A DNA stretch of 20,405 bases from JBBIQV01 sp964555285 (GTDB lineage Bacteria > Nitrospirota > Nitrospiria > Nitrospirales > Nitrospiraceae): the NCBI GenBank assembly GCA_964555285.1, contig CAZKRM010000051.1, forward strand, positions 1 through 20,405. The letters are read 5' to 3'. The position numbers and the translations under genes are program-made. The notes under the pieces are model-generated. The model did not search any database, was not told where the DNA came from, and was given only the letters and a program-made list of their open reading frames with translations. Each line of letters opens with the position of its first letter. Position 1 is the stretch's first letter. Below, piece after piece: positions 1-8,493 of this stretch.

Positions 1-1
1 G

Positions 2-1759
<1,758 letters not shown>

Positions 1760-1768
1760 GAGTTCCCA

Positions 1769-2569
1769 ATGGCAAAGCCAAGACCAGCCCCATTACGTGA
1801 ACGAGATATTACCCGGCAGATCGCGCGGGAATATTACAAAGAGTTCGATCAGCTCATCGAGAGCGATGTGATCATTGTAGGCGCGGGGCCATCCGGCTTG
1901 ATCTGTGCCCATGATCTGGCTGCGATGGGATTCCGCACGGTCATCGTTGAGCAGAGTCTCGCGCTCGGAGGCGGCTTCTGGTCCGGCGGCTACCTGATGA
2001 ATAAGGCCGCCATCTGCGCTCCGGCCAACGAGATTCTTGAGGAGATCGGCGTGCCCTGCAAGAGGATCAAGGACTGCGAGGGCATGTTCATGGTCGATCC
2101 GCCCCACGCCACCGGCGCCCTGATCGCCGCCGCCTATCGGGCAGGCGCCAAGATCATGAACCTGACGCGCGTCGTGGACTTGATTCTCCGCAAAGACGGC
2201 TTATTAGGAGGAGTCGTGGTGAATAGCACGCCGGCCGAGATGGCAGGCCATGATGTCATCCACGTGGATCCCATCGCACTCGAAAGTACGCTCGTGGTGG
2301 ACGCGACGGGACACGACGCGGTCGTCGTGGAACTCCTGCACAAGCGGAACCTGTACAAGCAGGTTCCCGGCAATGGTGCCATGTGGGTCTCACGGTCGGA
2401 AGAAGAAGTGATGGACCGCACCGGCGAGGTCTATCCGCACTGTTTCGTGATCGGATTGGCTGTGGCCGCCGTGTACGGCACCCCGCGCATGGGCCCGGCC
2501 TTTGGATCGATGTTGCTCTCGGGGCGGTACGGAGCGGAGTTGATCAAGAAGAAACTGAAACAGGAGTGA
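1769..2569 (+). CDS. thi4: Thi4-family thiazole synthase, His-type (probably sulfide-dependent)
   Basis: Makes the thiazole half of thiamin (ADP-thiazole) from NAD and glycine. The 266 residues contain a Rossmann FAD/NAD-binding GAGPSG at 38-43, a GGG(F)WSGGYLMNK stretch near 68-80, and the C-terminal GPAFGSMLLSGRYGA typical of the family. In yeast Thi4 a cysteine in the catalytic loop gives up its sulfur and the enzyme works once. In archaeal homologues that position is His and free sulfide is used. Here the loop reads VIHVDP with His165, so the protein belongs to the His type, and repeated, sulfide-using catalysis is inferred. ATG at 1769 is preceded by GGAG at good spacing and follows thiC by 9 nt. 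Some archaeal homologues are annotated as ribose-1,5-bisphosphate isomerase, but the thiC linkage argues for thiamin synthesis. Confidence 0.93.
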   Translation: MAKPRPAPLRERDITRQIAREYYKEFDQLIESDVIIVGAGPSGLICAHDLAAMGFRTVIVEQSLALGGGFWSGGYLMNKAAICAPANEILEEIGVPCKRIKDCEGMFMVDPPHATGALIAAAYRAGAKIMNLTRVVDLILRKDGLLGGVVVNSTPAEMAGHDVIHVDPIALESTLVVDATGHDAVVVELLHKRNLYKQVPGNGAMWVSRSEEEVMDRTGEVYPHCFVIGLAVAAVYGTPRMGPAFGSMLLSGRYGAELIKKKLKQE

Positions 2570-2671
2570 TTGACGATTTTCGATTTTGTGATTGCACCAT
2601 TGACGGACCGACAACCGTTATTGTCCGGGTAATCACTCAATCGGCAATGAGCCAATCGTAAATGCAAGAAG

Positions 2672-3187
2672 ATGGACGTACAAGACTTTCTCATTCAAGG
2701 CGAAGGCCGCGAAGAAGACAAGCACGAGGCCTGGCTGTTGTTCCAGAAAGCCTACGAGCATCAGATGAAGGGCGAGCTGGAGGAGGCCGTGCGATTCTAT
2801 AAGGAATCGCTGGAGACTCACCCCACGGCGGAAGCCCATACGTTCTTGGGCTGGACCTACAGCTTCATGGGGAGACTGGACGAGGCGATCGACGAGTGCC
2901 GCCGGGCCATCGCCCGCGATCCGGAATTCGGCAACCCCTATAACGACATCGGCGTCTATCTCATCGAGAAAGGTGAATTCGACGAGGCCATCCCCTGGTT
3001 CGAGAAGGCGATGCAGGCGAGGCGTTACGAAAGCCCCGCGTTCCCCCATTTGAATCTCGGTCGTGTCTACGAACGCAAAGGCCGGTGGACCGAGGCCATC
3101 GAATCTTACAAGCAAGCCCTCGTCCTCAACCCCGACTACGCCCTGGCAAAGAAAGCCTTGGGCCGCCTCATCAGCTCACTGAACTGA
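2672..3187 (+). CDS. Tetratricopeptide-repeat protein
   Basis: A 171-residue protein made almost entirely of TPR helices, roughly at residues 21-52, 54-86, 88-120 and 123-156. Each shows the usual pattern of small and aromatic residues (for example ahtfLGWtYsfmGrldEAIdecRRAIArDPe). TPRs are protein-protein docking surfaces, and no catalytic motif or signal peptide is visible, so it is probably cytoplasmic. ATG 2672 is the only ATG between the in-frame stop at 2648 and the repeat region. No good Shine-Dalgarno precedes it (only AGAAG directly abutting). It is followed after 28 nt by the receiver-like gene, so the two may work together. The partner is unknown. Confidence 0.88.
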   Translation: MDVQDFLIQGEGREEDKHEAWLLFQKAYEHQMKGELEEAVRFYKESLETHPTAEAHTFLGWTYSFMGRLDEAIDECRRAIARDPEFGNPYNDIGVYLIEKGEFDEAIPWFEKAMQARRYESPAFPHLNLGRVYERKGRWTEAIESYKQALVLNPDYALAKKALGRLISSLN

Positions 3188-3215
3188 TTGCCGGCTCGCG
3201 AAACGGACCAGAGAC

Positions 3216-3617
3216 ATGAGCGGCGACAAGAAGACCCTGTTGGTGGCCGTGACCGATATCTTTTTCTACACCAAGATCCGTGACGCACTGTTGCCCCAAG
3301 GCTACCAGCTCGAAAAGGCGCGAACCCAGGACGACGTGCCGCAGAAAGCCGTCGCGCTCCGCCCCTCCGCGATGATCCTCAACATGAACGACCTGAACGT
3401 GGATGCATTTCAGGCCTTGGCCGCGGTCAAAGCGGACGCCGGTCTGCAGACCATCCCCATCCTGGCATTTGCCAATCACGAAGAAGCGGAGACGTGGACG
3501 CGCGCCAAGGAACTGGGCGTGACGAAAATCGTGTCCCGCAATGAATTTTCAGCACGAACAAAAGATCTCGTCGAGGAAGTTCTGGCTATCGGCGATCAGC
3601 CGTCAGCAGCAAGCTGA
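3216..3617 (+). CDS. Pseudo-receiver (response-regulator-like) protein without phospho-acceptor Asp
   Basis: A stand-alone protein of 133 residues with the size and alternating strand/helix pattern of a CheY-type receiver domain: LLVAVTDIFFYTKIRDAL at the start, AMILNMNDLNVDAFQAL in the middle, TIPILAFAN and a terminal helix. Where receivers have the phosphorylated Asp at the end of strand 3, this protein has Asn56 (MILNMN). The acidic pair after strand 1 is reduced to one Asp and the conserved Lys after strand 5 is not clear. It should therefore not be phosphorylated in the standard way and may work as a binding module. No output domain is present. It sits between the TPR gene (28 nt upstream) and the YgfZ-like gene (35 nt downstream), suggesting cotranscription. 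The family call rests on pattern only. Confidence 0.75.
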   Translation: MSGDKKTLLVAVTDIFFYTKIRDALLPQGYQLEKARTQDDVPQKAVALRPSAMILNMNDLNVDAFQALAAVKADAGLQTIPILAFANHEEAETWTRAKELGVTKIVSRNEFSARTKDLVEEVLAIGDQPSAAS

Positions 3618-3637
3618 TCGCTGAAGGCTGACAGCTT
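3592..3637. repeat. Palindromic element overlapping a gene end
   Basis: A perfect 9-bp inverted repeat, GCGATCAGC (3592-3600) and GCTGATCGC (3613-3621), with a 12-nt loop, spans the stop codon of the receiver-like gene. A second, overlapping pairing is possible between CAGCCGTCAGC (3597-3607) and GCTGAAGGCTG (3620-3630, one mismatch). The sequence has the look of the GCTGA/TCAGC-rich intergenic repeats seen in many genomes. It has no T-tract, so it is not a clear intrinsic terminator. It could be a REP-like repeat remnant or an mRNA processing/stabilising hairpin. Confidence 0.55.
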
Positions 3638-3652
3638 CTTGGCTGGAAGAAC

Positions 3653-4744
3653 ATGAAACAATCACGTCTGCATGAGCACCATCTGAAGCTGGGCGCCTCG
3701 TTCGAAGACATGAGCGGCTGGAATGTGCCCATTCACTACGGTGACATGGCCGCCGAACATCGAGCCGTTCGCCACACTGTCGGGATCGCAGATCTCTCGC
3801 ACCGGGGTAAAATCCGGGTCACAGGCGACGATCGGGTGAAATGGCTCCAGAGCGTGATCAGCAACGACATTGTTCCGCTTCAACCCGGACAAGGCCGGCA
3901 CTCCAGCTTTTTGACCCACAAGGGAAAGATGCTGACCTATTTTCGTATCTACATGCAGACGGACGCGGTCATGCTCGAAGACGTGGGCGAAATCGGGGAG
4001 ACCACGTTTCAGGCATTGCGGAAGTTTCTGCTCTATGGCACCAAAGCCAAGATGGAGAACTGCGCCGAGAGTTGGGGGCTCTTGCTCGTCAGCGGACCCC
4101 AGGCAGTGCAGACCGTGACATCCGCGTTCGGTGTGGATTGCGGTGAGCTTCAGCCGGTAAATTTTGTCACTGCTCAGATCGGCGGACAGCAGGCGCTGGT
4201 GTTGCGCACAGAAGAAACCGGCGAAGTCGATCTGGAAATTCTGTTACCTTCGGACGGCGTCGTCGCAGCCTGGACTACCTTGATGGAGGTCGGAGCGCAG
4301 TTTGGAATAAAAGCCGTCGGCAATCAAGCGCGCGAAGCCCTCCGGTTGGAAGCCGGCATTCCGAAGGCCGGGCCGGACCTCAACGAAGAAATCGTCCCGC
4401 CGGAGGCCAATCTGGAAGGGAAAGCCTTCAGCCTGACCAAGGGCTGCTACCCGGGGCAGGAAGTCGTCGCACGCATGGATACCTACGGCAACGTCCGGCG
4501 GCACATGGTCGGACTCGTCCTCAAGGACTCCGTCGTCCCGCCGCACGGCGCCAAGCTGTTCAGCGGCGACCGGGAAGTCGGCTGGATCAGCAGCGCCGCC
4601 CTGTCTCCACAGTTACAGTCCGTCATCGCCTTCGGATTTCCGCTCCGGGATTTCGCCACGCCAGGCACAACCCTTTCGATCGACATCTCTGGAACCCGGC
4701 ACGAAGCCACCGTCCGCCCGCTCCCGTTCTACGCCCGCGCTTGA
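3653..4744 (+). CDS. ygfZ: YgfZ/GcvT-type folate-binding protein
   Basis: A 363-residue protein of the aminomethyltransferase fold. The YgfZ signature K-G-C-Y-x-G-Q-E is present as KGCYPGQE at residues 263-270, with Cys265 as the family's hallmark cysteine. YgfZ proteins bind tetrahydrofolate and help assemble or repair Fe-S clusters of certain enzymes. The N-terminal part (LHEHHLKLGASFEDMSGWNVPIHYGD) is more GcvT-like than in E. coli YgfZ, and no glycine-cleavage partner genes are nearby. An Fe-S role is therefore preferred over a T-protein role, and would fit the nearby radical-SAM enzyme ThiC. Start: ATG 3653 after GGAAGA. The gene ends 17 nt from the convergent lipoprotein gene. Confidence 0.87.
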   Translation: MKQSRLHEHHLKLGASFEDMSGWNVPIHYGDMAAEHRAVRHTVGIADLSHRGKIRVTGDDRVKWLQSVISNDIVPLQPGQGRHSSFLTHKGKMLTYFRIYMQTDAVMLEDVGEIGETTFQALRKFLLYGTKAKMENCAESWGLLLVSGPQAVQTVTSAFGVDCGELQPVNFVTAQIGGQQALVLRTEETGEVDLEILLPSDGVVAAWTTLMEVGAQFGIKAVGNQAREALRLEAGIPKAGPDLNEEIVPPEANLEGKAFSLTKGCYPGQEVVARMDTYGNVRRHMVGLVLKDSVVPPHGAKLFSGDREVGWISSAALSPQLQSVIAFGFPLRDFATPGTTLSIDISGTRHEATVRPLPFYARA

Positions 4745-4761
4745 GCTCCCCCCCTCACTCA

Positions 4762-5649
4762 CTAGAAGGCTATTACGTCCGGCGGCACCGGCTTCCGGCG
4801 CTCGCGGAGATCCGGCAGCGTGTATCCCTGATCCAACAACGACTCGCCAAGTTCCTCAACTGCTTTCTTCAAGTTCAGCCAGAGGCGGACTTCTTTCTTT
4901 TTCCGGTCCTCTTCAGGAATGCCCTCCAGCTCCTTCCACAGATACAGCGTAACCTCCTCGCCGCTCCAGAGTTCTCGTCCCGTCACCGCATCCTGCGCCC
5001 AGGCATCGACCCGCACCGGGCTGAAGGCGACACCGAACAGGTACCCGCCACCGAACCACACGGGCGTGCTGGTCAACAGCTCAAAGCCGATGTTGCCGAA
5101 GATCGCCGCAGGATGCCAACTCGTCGCGAGACCGAGGGCAACGCTCTCCCAGGTCATGTCGCCTACCATCCCGGCCGCCAGCCACTGCCAGCGGACCTTG
5201 CCGAAATCTTGCACGATGCCGCCGACGACAAGCTCGGCGCCCAACGAGGTCCGAAGAGCGGCAAGCTGCTCCTTTGTGGCTACGTCTCCAGGCTTCAGGT
5301 GTATGTGTTGTTGTGCTGCGTCGACCTGATCGAGGGGAACGAGATCGAAGTGCTTCCCCGCCGACAGCTTGTCATAGAGCAGGCGGCGAGCCTTCTCCTT
5401 GATCCCTTCCATCGCCTGAGCCACCAGCGCTCGTTCTTCATCTTCGGCAAGCTTGCCCTCATCACTCTGCACGGACGACAGCCTGGCAATCTCGACTCCC
5501 ATGCCGAAGTTCAGCACGGCGATTCGGGGGCGATCGTGGGGAATGACGTGCGGCGTTCCCGAGCCGAACCAGCTACAGCCGGACAGGCCGGCCGCGGTGA
5601 AGATCGAGCAGAACAGAAGGAGGGAAAACGTTGGAGAGGAAGAGCGCAA
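4762..5649 (-). CDS. Lipoprotein with CsgG/LpoB-like features, function unknown
   Basis: A 295-residue protein with a type II signal peptide: a hydrophobic run LLLFC..FTAAG followed by the lipobox LSGC with acylated Cys25. The next part (RIAVLNFGMG, residues 42-51; later LGAELVVGGIVQDFG) resembles the fold of CsgG, LpoB and related outer-membrane lipoproteins, but this is inference from pattern. A middle segment rich in Gly, Trp and Phe (VWFGGGYLFGVAFSP) precedes a charged C-terminal region (EEDRKKKEVRLWLNLKKAVEEL). The start is TTG at 5649. An in-frame stop at 5665-5667, which is also the stop of the upstream gene, rules out a longer form, and the next in-frame ATG would remove the signal peptide. 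It lies 15 nt after the 160-residue gene, so the two are cotranscribed. Confidence 0.8.
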   Translation of the reverse strand: MRSSSPTFSLLLFCSIFTAAGLSGCSWFGSGTPHVIPHDRPRIAVLNFGMGVEIARLSSVQSDEGKLAEDEERALVAQAMEGIKEKARRLLYDKLSAGKHFDLVPLDQVDAAQQHIHLKPGDVATKEQLAALRTSLGAELVVGGIVQDFGKVRWQWLAAGMVGDMTWESVALGLATSWHPAAIFGNIGFELLTSTPVWFGGGYLFGVAFSPVRVDAWAQDAVTGRELWSGEEVTLYLWKELEGIPEEDRKKKEVRLWLNLKKAVEELGESLLDQGYTLPDLRERRKPVPPDVIAF

Positions 5650-5664
5650 GCCCGTCGTCGCCCA

Positions 5665-6147
5665 TCACCGCTCAGGATTTCGCACCGCTGCGACGGCGGC
5701 GGCGAACGCCAAGAGGCTCTTCCGTTCGTCGTCATCGAGCGCCAACAAGAGATGCGTTTCCTCCGCGTGCATCAGCCGAAGGCTGAGAAACGGCTCCTCC
5801 CGCCGTTTCTCCCGGTTGTCCCACATCGCATCGATCACCTGCACCTTGTCCAGCTGACCGACGGATATCACATCGTACCGGAAATAAGAATCGCCGATCA
5901 CCATATCGAACAAGACGTTTCCCGTCGTCAACAGCACGAGGTTGAAGCGCCCTTGTTCTTCGTAGCCCTCCGGTAAGAACTTATTGAGGTGACAGCGCGC
6001 CACCTTTCGGTCGCCCAACGCCGCGCGAACCTTTACCTGTAATCCTTCGTAGTCGATCTGCAACGCCTTTTCGTCCGGCCCTGTGGCCGCAACGGCGGCA
6101 TCTTTCGCCTTCTCGAAAATCTCATCTGCCGACATCGACCCTGCCAT
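5665..6147 (-). CDS. Conserved-looking hypothetical protein, 160 residues
   Basis: I do not recognise the family. The protein has no signal peptide or membrane segment and is acidic. It opens with a short helical stretch (SADEIFEKAKDAAVAA), followed by a beta-rich core (FNLVLLTTGNVLFDMVIGD, YDVISVGQLDKVQVIDAMWD, FLSLRLMHAEETHLLLALDD) and a final helix (ERKSLLAFAAAVAAV). That order (several strands capped by a C-terminal helix) recalls bacterial PH-like domains, but this is speculative. ATG 6147 has a strong Shine-Dalgarno (AAAGGAGA) 8 nt upstream. It is cotranscribed with the downstream lipoprotein gene, so it may be a cytoplasmic partner. Confidence 0.75.
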   Translation of the reverse strand: MAGSMSADEIFEKAKDAAVAATGPDEKALQIDYEGLQVKVRAALGDRKVARCHLNKFLPEGYEEQGRFNLVLLTTGNVLFDMVIGDSYFRYDVISVGQLDKVQVIDAMWDNREKRREEPFLSLRLMHAEETHLLLALDDDERKSLLAFAAAVAAVRNPER

Positions 6148-6265
6148 GTGACATCTCCTTTACCTTGCGATGCAACGTGATTGCCGATGTGAATGGAAAT
6201 AAAGCGAGGGCTACGGTAACTGGCGACCACCCACGATTGCAAGAGGATTTTGGCTGGACGACCGT

Positions 6266-7756
6266 TCAGCGCGCCGTAAGCCGATGGGTGAAACGGACTT
6301 TCCCGGAGTCGTCCACGATGGCGACATCCAGCGTCGAACCCTGCACGCTCAGCGTGCCAAAGTTGAAGTAGCCGCCGTCGTGGAACAGCGTGGTCGGATT
6401 CCAGGTCTCCTTCGCCGGTGTCATTCGCCCGGTTGCAGCCGACAGCGGGCCAGCGACGAACTCGTGAAAATCCGGCACCCCGTCGCTATTGGGATCGTAG
6501 GCATTGACCTGGGCAAAGTGAACATCCGTGGCAATCCAGACGACGTTCTTGATCGGCTGCGCGAGGATCGCCTCCACGATAGTGCTCATCTCCGTCTCGA
6601 ATCCCGTGCCGTCCGGCCCGCCGGCCCAGCCATCGTTTCCGGGCACCGTCTCTGGGCCGCCTTTGGGGATCGACAAGGGCACGCTCGTCGCGATGATTTT
6701 CCAGGTCGCCGTCGACCGGCGGAGTCCATCGAGAAGCCACGCCCGCTGCGCTTCACCGAGCATCGTTTTCCCAGGCCCGTCTCGATCGGCGTTGCGGCTC
6801 CGATATTGCCGAGTATCCAAAATAAAGAGTTCCACATCCGCGCCGTAGCGAACCCGCCGATACAGGCGATACGGATCGTCGGCCGGCGTCCGGATCGGCC
6901 AATACTCCAGCAAGGCTTGGCGGCCGAGCGGCATCTGCGGGTCGAAGGGGCCGGCAAAATTATTTCGGACTTCGTGGTCGTCCCAGATCACAGAGACCGG
7001 CACGGTCGCCAGCAACCGCTGGAGCGCACCGGCTCCCCGTTGATACCGGTGCTTCGCCCGATACTGATCGAGCGTCGAAGCTGTGAAGTCGCCGCCCGGC
7101 GCGTTCGGCGGCGAGGGGCAGGCATCGTCCCCATAGATCGTGTCGCCCAGGAATAAAAAGAAGTCGATGTGCTGGTTCCGGATCCGGTCAAAGATGGGAT
7201 AGCCGTCTTTCTCATCCCGGCAACGGTGCTGCCCGCCAAGATCGCCGCTCCAGGCGAACGTCACCGGCGCATGGACCGTCGGCTCCGGCACCGTGGTGAA
7301 CTCTCCCCGCGCAGCCACCGTCACCTCTCTGGCAAGACCGGCACTCGACGGTTCCTTGGCCACCAGCACCTGATAACGATACCGCGTAGCCGGCTTCAGC
7401 CGGTCGAGCGACACGTGACGCGTCAAGTCGTGATCCGTACCGGTTCTGAACAGCGGGGTCTTCGCCAACACCGGCAGGCGGTCGCTCCCCGCGCTCGTCC
7501 CTCCCCACTCCACCACCGGCGCATACTCGATCTGAACCTGAGCCGGCTCCTCCGTACGAAGCCAGACGAGGGCAGAATGCGGGCCGACATCCCCAACCGC
7601 CGTGCCTTGTGGGAGCAGGCTGGAGACGGGCCCTGTGGCTTCACTGAACGGGCTGCTTGGCGGAAGGCCGGAGCGAGAGGATGGAACGCAGCCGGCTACG
7701 AACGAGACGAGCGCAGCGACGATCACCGTACCTTGGACGAACCATCGGATCGACAT
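6266..7756 (-). CDS. PhoD-like alkaline phosphatase, lipoprotein
   Basis: A metallophosphoesterase of the PhoD family (phosphomono/diesterase), 496 residues, close to family size. The N-terminus is a lipoprotein signal (VIVAALVSFVAGC, acylated Cys23), so the enzyme is anchored at a membrane facing the periplasm or outside. An N-terminal beta-sandwich segment (about 50-160, including SALVWLRTEEPAQVQIEY) precedes the catalytic domain. Metal-site motifs in order are SGD (170-172), GDTIYGDD (204-211), WDDHE (258-262), DTRQYR (314-319) and TDVHFA (410-415). Substrate cannot be read from sequence; phosphate scavenging is the usual role. ATG 7756 has only a weak AGGTGA upstream. The 118-nt gap to the next gene on the same strand leaves it open whether they share a transcript. 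Confidence 0.92.
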   Translation of the reverse strand: MSIRWFVQGTVIVAALVSFVAGCVPSSRSGLPPSSPFSEATGPVSSLLPQGTAVGDVGPHSALVWLRTEEPAQVQIEYAPVVEWGGTSAGSDRLPVLAKTPLFRTGTDHDLTRHVSLDRLKPATRYRYQVLVAKEPSSAGLAREVTVAARGEFTTVPEPTVHAPVTFAWSGDLGGQHRCRDEKDGYPIFDRIRNQHIDFFLFLGDTIYGDDACPSPPNAPGGDFTASTLDQYRAKHRYQRGAGALQRLLATVPVSVIWDDHEVRNNFAGPFDPQMPLGRQALLEYWPIRTPADDPYRLYRRVRYGADVELFILDTRQYRSRNADRDGPGKTMLGEAQRAWLLDGLRRSTATWKIIATSVPLSIPKGGPETVPGNDGWAGGPDGTGFETEMSTIVEAILAQPIKNVVWIATDVHFAQVNAYDPNSDGVPDFHEFVAGPLSAATGRMTPAKETWNPTTLFHDGGYFNFGTLSVQGSTLDVAIVDDSGKVRFTHRLTAR

Positions 7757-7816
7757 CGGGAACAGTCACCTACAGCAAGGATAAGCCGGCATCAAGGCAC
7801 TGACGAACGAGTGTCG

Positions 7817-7846
7817 TTGCAATTCGAGGGGTCCGTCCGGCATACT
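7817..7846 (+). promoter_or_regulatory. Possible sigma70-type promoter for the 78-residue gene
   Basis: TTGCAA (7817-7822) and CATACT (7841-7846) with an 18-nt spacer lie 27 nt before the ATG at 7873. They sit in the divergent gap between this gene and the PhoD-like gene. The -35 matches 5 of 6 consensus bases and the -10 matches 4 of 6. Confidence 0.4.
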
Positions 7847-7872
7847 CTCTGACCGAAGTTGGAGAAACACGC

Positions 7873-8109
7873 ATGACCGATCACGCATGTATGGTCCAAG
7901 GCTGCCAGGCCAGAGCCTACGCCCCGGCCGGTACCCAGGCCCTGTGTAAAGAACACTTCCAGAACTTCCTGACGTGGCGGCGCCGCAAAGGCGCCCAGAT
8001 GTTTACCAAGTACGCCGGCATGTCGATGGAAGAGCGCGACACGATCATCGCCGAATGGCAGAAAACCGTCCGCATCGACGAAGTGCCCTCGAACGCGCCG
8101 AAGACCTGA
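7873..8109 (+). CDS. Small Cys/His protein, possible zinc-binding, 78 residues
   Basis: A small cytoplasmic protein with no signal sequence. Cys6, Cys11, Cys25 and His28 are spaced C-x4-C-x13-C-x2-H, which would suit a single zinc site. The rest is a basic helix (FLTWRRRKGAQMF) and a charged tail. ATG 7873 is preceded by TTGGAGAA, a usable Shine-Dalgarno. It is transcribed alone, divergent from the PhoD-like gene, with a plausible promoter of its own. I do not recognise a named family. A nucleic-acid-binding or regulatory role would fit a zinc-finger-like basic protein, but this is a guess. Confidence 0.72.
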   Translation: MTDHACMVQGCQARAYAPAGTQALCKEHFQNFLTWRRRKGAQMFTKYAGMSMEERDTIIAEWQKTVRIDEVPSNAPKT

Positions 8110-8321
8110 GTAGCAGAACATCTGCCTTTCAGTAAGATTCCTGCCACCTTACTCCTTGCAGCAGTCAGGATCATGGTTCTCTTCCATCACTGTCGGGCAG
8201 ACTCCTAGCGCGCGTTCCGCTGTACAGAAGTCCGCATCGCTTTAGCGCACACCCAAGGCAGGTGACCTTGTGGCGTCCCACTACACGCGTCGCGTGCCAT
8301 TTTCCCCCACCCACTTTTAAG

Positions 8322-8345
8322 GGTTCTTCCGGAATTAGCGTGGGT
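8322..8345 (+). repeat. Left arm of a 24-bp imperfect inverted repeat (IS-end-like)
   Basis: The arm begins GGTTCTTCCGG and ends CGTGGGT. Its inverted partner is at 8521-8544, and 19 of 24 positions match, with the differences confined to a central block of six. The two arms enclose about 175 nt and point inward, as the ends of a transposable element would. The ends recall ISL3-type termini, but this is a weak recollection. No target duplication is visible next to them. Confidence 0.4.
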
Positions 8346-8407
8346 GGAGGGATTTCTCTGCTCCCTCTGGCAGGTGTCAGGATGCCGCGTCATGGCCGCG
8401 CCTCAAG

Positions 8408-8483
8408 TCATTCCCGCGCAAGCGGGAATCCAGAGATCATGCAACGACTTGGAAAGACTAGATTCCCGTTTCCACGGGAATGA
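8408..8483. repeat. dRS3-like paired-hairpin repeat (MITE-like)
   Basis: Two 20-bp palindromes of the form ATTCCC-N8-GGGAAT lie at 8410-8429 and 8462-8481, each with a perfect 8-bp stem and a 4-nt loop (GCAA, TTCC). The unit as a whole is bounded by a perfect 9-bp inverted repeat, TCATTCCCG (8408-8416) and CGGGAATGA (8475-8483). The ATTCCC-N8-GGGAAT form is that of neisserial dRS3 repeats, and related CATTCCCG hairpins are scattered through many proteobacterial and other genomes. Non-autonomous mobility is inferred. Confidence 0.8.
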
Positions 8484-8493
8484 TAGACAGGAG

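Larger units (their letters stand above)
8110..8493. other. Repeat-bearing intergenic stretch
   Basis: This stretch of about 380 nt has no convincing gene. The left part (8110-8300) shows nothing I can name. The right part holds an imperfect inverted repeat CCCCCACCCAC/GTGGGTGGAGG (8304-8314 and 8340-8350), the left copy of a 24-bp inverted repeat (8322-8345) and a dRS3-like paired-hairpin element (8408-8483). The open frames that cross it on both strands have unlikely compositions and no family resemblance. Confidence 0.6.

Noticed and set aside
3653..4744. Glycine cleavage T-protein (GcvT)
   Set aside because: The KGCYPGQE signature is that of YgfZ-type proteins and no gcvH/gcvP is adjacent. 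GcvT similarity at the N-terminus reflects the shared fold.
4741..5976. 411-residue open frame on the plus strand
   Set aside because: It is antisense to the lipoprotein and the 160-residue gene, both of which have better starts, a lipobox and a strong ribosome site. The frame itself shows no motif.
6284..7156. 290-residue open frame on the plus strand
   Set aside because: It is antisense to the PhoD-like gene, whose metal motifs are all present in order.
8205..8393. 62-residue minus-strand frame near the repeats
   Set aside because: Composition looks random and no start signal is present. It was considered as an insertion-sequence remnant, but no transposase motif is visible.
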